A stretch of 64,000 nt of DNA. Origin: Croceicoccus sp. Ery15 (lineage in GTDB: Bacteria; Pseudomonadota; Alphaproteobacteria; Sphingomonadales; Sphingomonadaceae). The stretch covers positions 2,034,501 to 2,098,500 of the forward strand of contig NZ_CP087588.1 in assembly GCF_020985305.1 (NCBI RefSeq). The letters are read 5' to 3'. Both the position numbers and the translations under genes were made by a program. The stretch's first letter is position 1. The number at the start of each line of letters is the position of its first letter. A model generated the notes under the pieces. The model ran no database searches, was not told where the DNA came from, and worked only from the letters and a program-made list of their open reading frames with translations. Positions 58,932-64,000 of this stretch are shown here, one piece after another.

Positions 58932-60590
58932 TTACTCGGCAGTGTCCTTGGCTGCCGCCTTCTTAGCGGCAGGCTTCTTGGCAGGAGCCTTCTTCGCAGC
59001 GGGCTTCGCTTCACCTTCGGCAGCAGCCTTCTTGGCCGGAGCCTTGCGGGCGGGGGCCTTCTTCGCGGTGGGCTTCGCCTCAGCTTCGCCTTCGGCTGCG
59101 TCGTCAGCCTTCTTGGCAGGGGCCTTCTTCGCCGGAGCCTTCTTCGCAGCAGGCTTGGCTGCGCCTTCGGCCGCATCGTCGGCCTTCTTGGCCGCAGGCT
59201 TCTTGGCAGGAGCCTTCTTCGCCGGAGCCTTCTTTGCCGCAGGCTTAGCTTCTGCGTCGCCTTCCTCGGCCTCGATCGCGGCCTGCAGTTCTTCGCGCGT
59301 CACTTCGCGTTCGGTCACTGCCGCCTTGTCGAACAGGAAGTCGACGACCTTGTCCTCATACAATGGCGCACGAAGCTGGGCGGCTGCCATCGGTTCGGAC
59401 TGGACATATTCCATGAAGCGCTGACGGTCTTCGGGGCGATATTGCTGCGCAGCCTGCTGCACCAGCATCTGCATTTCCTGACCGGTCACTTCCACGCCAT
59501 TGGCCTGGCCGATTTCCGAAAGCAGGAGGCCCAGACGCACGCGGCGTTCGGCGATCTTGCGGTAATCGTCCTTCTCCGCCTCGATTTCCTTCATCGCGGC
59601 TTCGGGGTCTTCCTCGTGGCTCGCTTCGTGCTGAAGCTGCTGCCAGATCTGCTCGAACTCGGCATCGACCATCTGGCCGGGGACGGGGAAATCATGGCCG
59701 GCGGCCAGCGCGTCAAGCAGCTGCCGCTTCATCTGCGTGCGGGTCAGGCCGGCGGTTTCCTGCTCCAGCTGCGCCTTGAGCAGTTCCTTAAGCTTGTCGA
59801 GACCTTCGAGGCCGAGCGTCTTGGCGAACTCGTCGTCGATTTTGGTTTCGCCCGGAACCTTCACCGCCTTCACGGTGATGTCGAAGGTCGCTTCCTTGCC
59901 TGCCAGATGCGCGGCGGGATAATCTTTGGGGAAAGTGACCGTAATGGTCTTTTCCTCGCCGGTCTTCGCACCGGTCAGCTGTTCCTCGAAACCGGGGATG
60001 AAGCGGCCCGCGCCGATTTCCAGCGGAGCGTCCTCGGCCTTGCCGCCTTCGAATTCCTCGCCGTCCAGCTTGCCGACGAAATCGATGATCAGCTGGTCGC
60101 CTTCACCGGCCTTGTGCGTTTTCTTCGCATCGACAAAGCTCTTCTGACCTTCTGCGAACTTGGCCACCGCCTCGTCCACGGCTTCGTCGCTGACGGGAAC
60201 GATCAGGCGTTCCAGCTTCAGACCATCGGTATTCGGCGTTTCGATCGCGGGCAGCACTTCCAGCTCGATCGCGACTTCGGCGTCCTTGCCTTCTTCATAG
60301 CCCTCGCCAAGCGTCACGGCGGGCTGCATCGCGGGACGCAGCTTGTTTTCGGCCATCACCTTGTCGACGCTTTCGCGCACGGTCTTGTTCAGCACGTCGG
60401 CGTGGATCGCCTCGCCATGCATCTTCTTGACCAGATTGGCGGGGACCTTGCCGGGGCGGAAGCCGGGCATGCGGACCTGCGGGGCGATCTTCTTGATCTC
60501 GGCAGTGACCTTGTCGGCAATCTCGCCGGCGGGGATCTTGACGGTGTAAGCGCGGGCAAGCCCGTCATTCTTGGTTTCGGAAATCTGCAT
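58932..60590 (-). CDS. tig: Trigger factor with long Lys/Ala/Pro repeat tail
   Basis: Ribosome-bound chaperone and prolyl isomerase, 552 aa, where the family is usually about 430-450. The ribosome-binding domain holds the signature MPGFRPGKVPANLVKK (about residues 40-55). The FKBP-type isomerase domain (about 150-240) has GDQLIIDFVGKLDGEEFEGG and PLEIGAGRFIPGFEEQLTGA. The C-terminal chaperone arms run to about residue 435. The remaining 115 or so residues are repeats of the type AKKAPAKKAPAKKPAAKKAD, like histone H1. ATG 60590 follows a GAAAGAGACATC ribosome site. A tRNA-Leu gene lies just upstream on the same strand and a terminator follows. Confidence 0.96.
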   Translation of the reverse strand: MQISETKNDGLARAYTVKIPAGEIADKVTAEIKKIAPQVRMPGFRPGKVPANLVKKMHGEAIHADVLNKTVRESVDKVMAENKLRPAMQPAVTLGEGYEEGKDAEVAIELEVLPAIETPNTDGLKLERLIVPVSDEAVDEAVAKFAEGQKSFVDAKKTHKAGEGDQLIIDFVGKLDGEEFEGGKAEDAPLEIGAGRFIPGFEEQLTGAKTGEEKTITVTFPKDYPAAHLAGKEATFDITVKAVKVPGETKIDDEFAKTLGLEGLDKLKELLKAQLEQETAGLTRTQMKRQLLDALAAGHDFPVPGQMVDAEFEQIWQQLQHEASHEEDPEAAMKEIEAEKDDYRKIAERRVRLGLLLSEIGQANGVEVTGQEMQMLVQQAAQQYRPEDRQRFMEYVQSEPMAAAQLRAPLYEDKVVDFLFDKAAVTEREVTREELQAAIEAEEGDAEAKPAAKKAPAKKAPAKKPAAKKADDAAEGAAKPAAKKAPAKKAPAKKADDAAEGEAEAKPTAKKAPARKAPAKKAAAEGEAKPAAKKAPAKKPAAKKAAAKDTAE

Positions 60591-60673
60591 GATGTCTCTT
60601 TCAGGCGTCGCTGTATTGCGTTCTGTGTGGGTCGCACAGACGACAAAGGGCCGCGTCCATTGCGCAGCGAGCC

Positions 60674-60758
60674 TGGTGCGGGCGAAGGGAATCGAACCCC
60701 CACATCTTGCGATACCAGAACCTAAATCTGGCGCGTCTACCAGTTCCGCCACGCCCGC
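60674..60758 (-). tRNA. tRNA-Leu (anticodon UAG)
   Basis: 85 nt including encoded CCA. Acceptor strands GCGGGCG and CGCCCGC pair fully. The D-arm is GGCGGAACTGGTAGACGCG-like, the anticodon stem CCAGA/TCTGG with loop TTTAGGT gives UAG, a variable arm typical of class II tRNAs follows, and the T-arm reads GTGGGGGTTCGATTCCCTT. Reads CUA codons. Confidence 0.96.
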
Positions 60759-60907
60759 ATTGCCCCGTGCCGCCCAGCGGACAGGATTCTCAGGCTCGCG
60801 GGCCTCTATCGGACGGGCGGCAAAAGAGCAAGCGCGTTGGCGGAATTGCGCGTTTCGCACCGTTGATAGATTGCGGATCGTTCATACCCCCCAAGCGTTT
60901 CAGCGAT

Positions 60908-61099
60908 ATGGCAACGAACCCGAACATACCCGCGCCCGACAGGATCGAGCCCGCGGCCCCGCCCGAAACACCGGCCACACCCGCCCCGCTGGAAGCGCCG
61001 GAAATCGACCCCGCACGACCGGACGAGATCGAACCGCCCGCGCCCGATTACGACAATCCCGATCCGGGACTGCCCGAAACGCCGCCGCCTGCGGACTGA
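60908..61099 (+). CDS. Small proline-rich acidic protein, 63 aa
   Basis: MATNPNIPAPDRIEPAAPPE and the rest are almost only Pro, Ala, Glu and Asp with no aromatic residue except one Tyr, so the protein should be disordered. Repeated PDEIEP/PAPDYDNP/DPGLPETP units occur. Similar short Pro/Asp-rich proteins are common in this bacterial order; none has a known role. It converges on sppA with a 3-bp gap. No good ribosome site is visible, which lowers confidence. Confidence 0.55.
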   Translation: MATNPNIPAPDRIEPAAPPETPATPAPLEAPEIDPARPDEIEPPAPDYDNPDPGLPETPPPAD

Positions 61100-61102
61100 C
61101 CG

Positions 61103-62992
61103 TTAGAGCCCCGTCCGCGAAACGATCGCCTGCAATAGCGATTCGCCACGCCTTGCATCGGGAGCCGCAAAAGGCGCGGGACAAGCCATGCAGCGCGCCT
61201 GCATGCGCGGGCTTTCCAGCAATGCCAGCAGATCGCCCGCCGCACGGCCCGCCGCCATATCGCGCCGCGCCATCATCACCGCCAGCATATCGCCATCGCC
61301 GCTCGATTCCGCCGGTTCGGTCATCGACTGGACAAAGGCGGTGAACGGGTCAGGCTCGTCCTGAATAAAATCCGCGTGCCAGTCGCCTTCTTTCAGCCCC
61401 GCCTTTTCCGCGGCAAATACCAGCGCATCGTCCAGATTGCCGAAACGGTCGACCAGCCCCACCTGTCGCGCGGGTCCGCCAGCCCATGTGCGCCCCTCGG
61501 CAATGTCGCTGCGCAATTTCGCCTTGGTTATCTTGCGGCTGTCGGACACCAGCCCGAGGAACATGTCATAGCTGTGCTCGACCTGAGATTGCAGCACCGC
61601 ATCCATCTGGGGCGAGAATCCGCCGAACAGGTCGGGCTGCCCTGACAAAGGCGTTGTCCGGATCGAATCGGGGGTCACGCCCCATTCGGGCAGCGCGTTT
61701 TCGGCGCTGGGCACGGCAAGGAATACGCCGATTGAGCCGGTGATGGTCGACGGGTCGGCAAAAATCGCATCGGCAGGCGTCGACACGTAATAGCCGCCGC
61801 TGGCCGCCACATTCGCCATGGAAACAACGACGGGAATGCCCTTTTCCTTGTGGCGCAGGATCGCCTGCCGGATGCGTTCCGATGCCGTCACCGAACCGCC
61901 CGGCGAATCGACGCGCACCACCAGCGCGGCGAGATCATCCTCCAGCGCATCGTCAAGCAGTGCAGCGATCCGGTCGCCGCCTGCAGTGCCGGGGCCGGCC
62001 TCGCCATCCACGATTTCGCCCGCGACGGTGATGACGCCGATGGCTTTGCCGCTTTGGGACGGTGCGACCGCCTTAACCCAATCGGTATAGAATGTATGCG
62101 CGAAGCTATGCGCGTCTTCGGGCATTTCGGGATCCTCGCCGACCAGTTCGCCAACGCGCGCGGAAAAATCCTCGTAAGAGCCGATCTTGTCGACCATCCC
62201 CGCCGCCAGGGCGGCCCTGGCTCCGTCGCCGCCCGCCGCCTGTATCGAACTTACCGGATCGAGCGCCACTTCGCGCGCCTTCGCCTTGGGGCGGGCCTTG
62301 GCGACCTCGTCCACCCAGTTTTCCCACAGCGCGCCATAGGTCCCTTCGATATCGCGGCGCGCGGCATCGGAAAACCGGCTGAGCGTATAGGGTTCGACAG
62401 CGCTCTTGTACTCGCCCGTGCGATAGACATGGACATTGACCTTCAGCCGGTCGGCAATGTCGCCATAAAACAGAAAGGTCCCGCCGGGTCCCGCGACAAG
62501 CGCGCCGCCCAAGGGATCGACCCAAACCTCGCTGGCGTGGGCGGCCAGCTGCATCCCGTCGCCCGTATAGGCATAGGCATGTGCCAGCACCGGCTTTTTC
62601 GCGGCGCGAACCTTGTCGATCGCCTTGCCGATTTCGGTCATATGCACCTGACCGCCACCCAGAAAATAATCGAGGTCAAGCACGACGGCCTTGATCCGGT
62701 CGTCCGTCGCGGCCCCTTCGATGGCGCGTATCACGTCGCGCGCGCGATGCTCGCGGATGGGTGTGCCGGTCGACAGCAGCATCGAGAACGGATCGATTGC
62801 CTCCGGCTCTTCCACCACCACGCCGTCCAGCGCGACCAGCAAGGCCCCTTCCTGCACATGCGCGCCATCGAGGGGCCGAAAGCTGAGTGCCGCATAGAGC
62901 AGGCCAAAGAACAGCAGCATGAACAACAGGACCAGACCGTCCTTGATCGCCACCAGCAGTTTCCAGACCTTGCGCGCGAACGCCATTTTCAT
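61103..62992 (-). CDS. sppA: Signal peptide peptidase SppA, 67K (long) type
   Basis: Membrane-bound serine protease of 629 aa that degrades cleaved signal peptides. One N-terminal anchor (LLVAIKDGLVLLFMLLFFGL) is followed by two tandem protease-like domains. The catalytic Lys lies in the first (VYRTGEYKSAVEPYTLSRFS, about residue 205) and the catalytic Ser in the second (VVVSMANVAASGGYYVSTPA, about residue 405), the arrangement of the 67K SppA. The C-terminus is a family-variable tail. ATG 62992 (MKMAFARKVW) follows GAAGGGAAA. It is divergent from pyrB. Confidence 0.94.
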   Translation of the reverse strand: MKMAFARKVWKLLVAIKDGLVLLFMLLFFGLLYAALSFRPLDGAHVQEGALLVALDGVVVEEPEAIDPFSMLLSTGTPIREHRARDVIRAIEGAATDDRIKAVVLDLDYFLGGGQVHMTEIGKAIDKVRAAKKPVLAHAYAYTGDGMQLAAHASEVWVDPLGGALVAGPGGTFLFYGDIADRLKVNVHVYRTGEYKSAVEPYTLSRFSDAARRDIEGTYGALWENWVDEVAKARPKAKAREVALDPVSSIQAAGGDGARAALAAGMVDKIGSYEDFSARVGELVGEDPEMPEDAHSFAHTFYTDWVKAVAPSQSGKAIGVITVAGEIVDGEAGPGTAGGDRIAALLDDALEDDLAALVVRVDSPGGSVTASERIRQAILRHKEKGIPVVVSMANVAASGGYYVSTPADAIFADPSTITGSIGVFLAVPSAENALPEWGVTPDSIRTTPLSGQPDLFGGFSPQMDAVLQSQVEHSYDMFLGLVSDSRKITKAKLRSDIAEGRTWAGGPARQVGLVDRFGNLDDALVFAAEKAGLKEGDWHADFIQDEPDPFTAFVQSMTEPAESSGDGDMLAVMMARRDMAAGRAAGDLLALLESPRMQARCMACPAPFAAPDARRGESLLQAIVSRTGL

Positions 62993-63165
62993 TTTCCCTT
63001 CACGAAAGACGCATGCACGCCTTGGCATTTCCGGCAAGTTAGGATGGCGGGGCCGATGTCGCAAATGCGAAACGCCTTTCATTTTGTAACCGGTGATTTT
63101 GTGGTCGGCATCGTCCCATCGCCCTTGCCCGATGGCCCAAGGGTGATTAGACGCCCGATTTCAGA

Positions 63166-64000
63166 ATGAACGACGCGCCCTCTCCTTCCTCCACCCGCTA
63201 TCCCGCCGGTGGCGATGCGTTCCGGCACAAGGATCTGATCGGCATTGCGCCATTGGCTCCATGGGAAATCCACTACCTGCTGGACGAGGCCGAGCAATGG
63301 GTCGCGCTCAACCGCCAGCCTGCCAAGCATGCCGACGCTCTGGCAGGGCTGACCATCATCAACGCTTTCTTCGAAAATTCGACCCGCACGCTGCTGTCGT
63401 TCGAAATCGCGGGCAAGCGGCTGGGCGCGGATGTCGTCAATATGCATGCCGCGCAGTCCAGCGTGAAAAAGGGCGAGACGCTGATCGATACGGCGACCAC
63501 GCTGAACGCGATGCGCGCAGATGCCATCGTGATCCGCCATTCCTCGTCGGGCGCGGTGCAGCTGATCGCGGACAAGGTGGACTGCCCCGTGTTGAATGCG
63601 GGCGACGGGCAGCACGAGCACCCGACACAGGCGTTGCTGGACGCGCTGACCATGCGGTTCTGGTTGCGCAGCGATGCCTGTCCGCTGGGCGACGAGTTCG
63701 CCAAGCTGAAAATCGTGATCTGCGGCGATATCATGCACAGCCGCGTGGCACGGTCGAATATCCTGCTGCTGACTGCTTTGGGCGCCGAAGTGCGCGTCTG
63801 CGCGCCCCCCGCGCTGATGCCTGCCGCGGTCGAGCAGATGCGCGTCAAACCCTATACCGATTTCAATGCCGCCATCGACGGTGTGGACGTGGTGATGATG
63901 CTGCGCCTTCAGATGGAGCGCATGGCGGGGCCGTTCATTCCCTCTGCCCGCGAATATCGCCATTTGTTCGGCCTGACGCCCGAACGGCTGAAGCGCGCGG
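63166..64000 (+). CDS. pyrB: Aspartate carbamoyltransferase catalytic subunit (3' end outside window)
   Basis: Second step of pyrimidine synthesis: carbamoyl phosphate plus aspartate. 278 codons are visible. The carbamoyl-phosphate site [20 protein letters not shown] (STRT), the [16 protein letters not shown] loop (equivalent of the 80s loop), [13 protein letters not shown] with catalytic His and Gln, and [20 protein letters not shown] are all present. LRLQMERM marks the second domain. The start [16 protein letters not shown] follows a weak ribosome site. No regulatory-subunit gene (pyrI) is in view; class B enzymes with pyrC downstream are typical of this lineage. Confidence 0.95.
   Translation, partial: MNDAPSPSSTRYPAGGDAFRHKDLIGIAPLAPWEIHYLLDEAEQWVALNRQPAKHADALAGLTIINAFFENSTRTLLSFEIAGKRLGADVVNMHAAQSSVKKGETLIDTATTLNAMRADAIVIRHSSSGAVQLIADKVDCPVLNAGDGQHEHPTQALLDALTMRFWLRSDACPLGDEFAKLKIVICGDIMHSRVARSNILLLTALGAEVRVCAPPALMPAAVEQMRVKPYTDFNAAIDGVDVVMMLRLQMERMAGPFIPSAREYRHLFGLTPERLKRA

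Noticed and set aside
58935..59265. Trigger-factor repeat tail as a separate gene or an assembly artefact
   Set aside because: It is in frame with tig, ends at a proper stop and is followed by the terminator; the repeat units are imperfect rather than identical copies.

Overview
The window reads as chromosomal DNA of a GC-rich aerobic alphaproteobacterium of the order Sphingomonadales, most likely an Erythrobacteraceae-type organism (inference). The evidence is a circularly permuted two-piece tmRNA whose tag reads ANDNEALALAA, the phosphotransferase ChpT of the CckA-CtrA relay, two TonB-dependent receptors, a DnaE whose PHP signature histidines are missing, and a gene-dense layout with many 4-8 bp stop/start overlaps. 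Almost everything is core genome. The only mobile DNA is a tandem pair of insertion sequences at 34.6-36.9 kb.

Layout, 1-23 kb: a truncated ZnuD-like TonB receptor; dnaE; lolD-lolC (lipoprotein release); purF followed by a short-chain dehydrogenase; a PilZ protein; cfa and photolyase; a YdjM-like membrane protein; the korA-korB 2-oxoacid:ferredoxin oxidoreductase; rppH; a TPR protein; rsmB with a small membrane protein; guaB. 23-34.6 kb: a 3-hydroxybutyrate dehydrogenase-like SDR; a YpfJ-type zinc metallopeptidase broken by a nine-G run; creD; a BlaI/M56 sensor pair that shares an operator region with a secreted cyclophilin; an AI-2E permease; recN; a metallophosphoesterase/glycosyltransferase pair.

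34.6-37 kb: an IS701-family element and an IS870-like IS5-family element lie head to tail. Both use the same CTAG tetranucleotide, which is also the TAG stop codon of the glycosyltransferase. 37-45 kb: a PRC-barrel protein; a Tat-signal HisC-like aminotransferase; an exported methyltransferase; a Nudix-TPM-TPM-TPM-LemA operon; mscL with a 43-aa partner; ssrA and rnpB converging. 45-64 kb: an AmiD-like amidase with chpT; a JAMM protease; rluD; rpoH; mtgA; a large TonB receptor; a CDF zinc exporter; clpX and clpP; a Tat-lipoprotein intradiol dioxygenase; a trigger factor with a histone-H1-like tail; tRNA-Leu; sppA; and the start of pyrB.

Functional themes are protein quality control (tig, clpP, clpX, rpoH, ssrA, sppA, ypfJ), envelope biogenesis (lolCD, mtgA, amidase, cfa, mscL, TPM/LemA), nucleotide synthesis (purF, guaB, pyrB) and zinc handling (ZnuD-like receptor, CDF exporter). 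I did not find a clearly new defence or biosynthetic system. The observations most worth following are the CTAG double insertion, the G9 frameshift in the metallopeptidase, the dyad over the ZnuD-like start codon, the BlaI-type paired operator, the orphan terminators and leaders upstream of rppH and the CDF gene, and several core enzymes carrying export signals or unusual tails.
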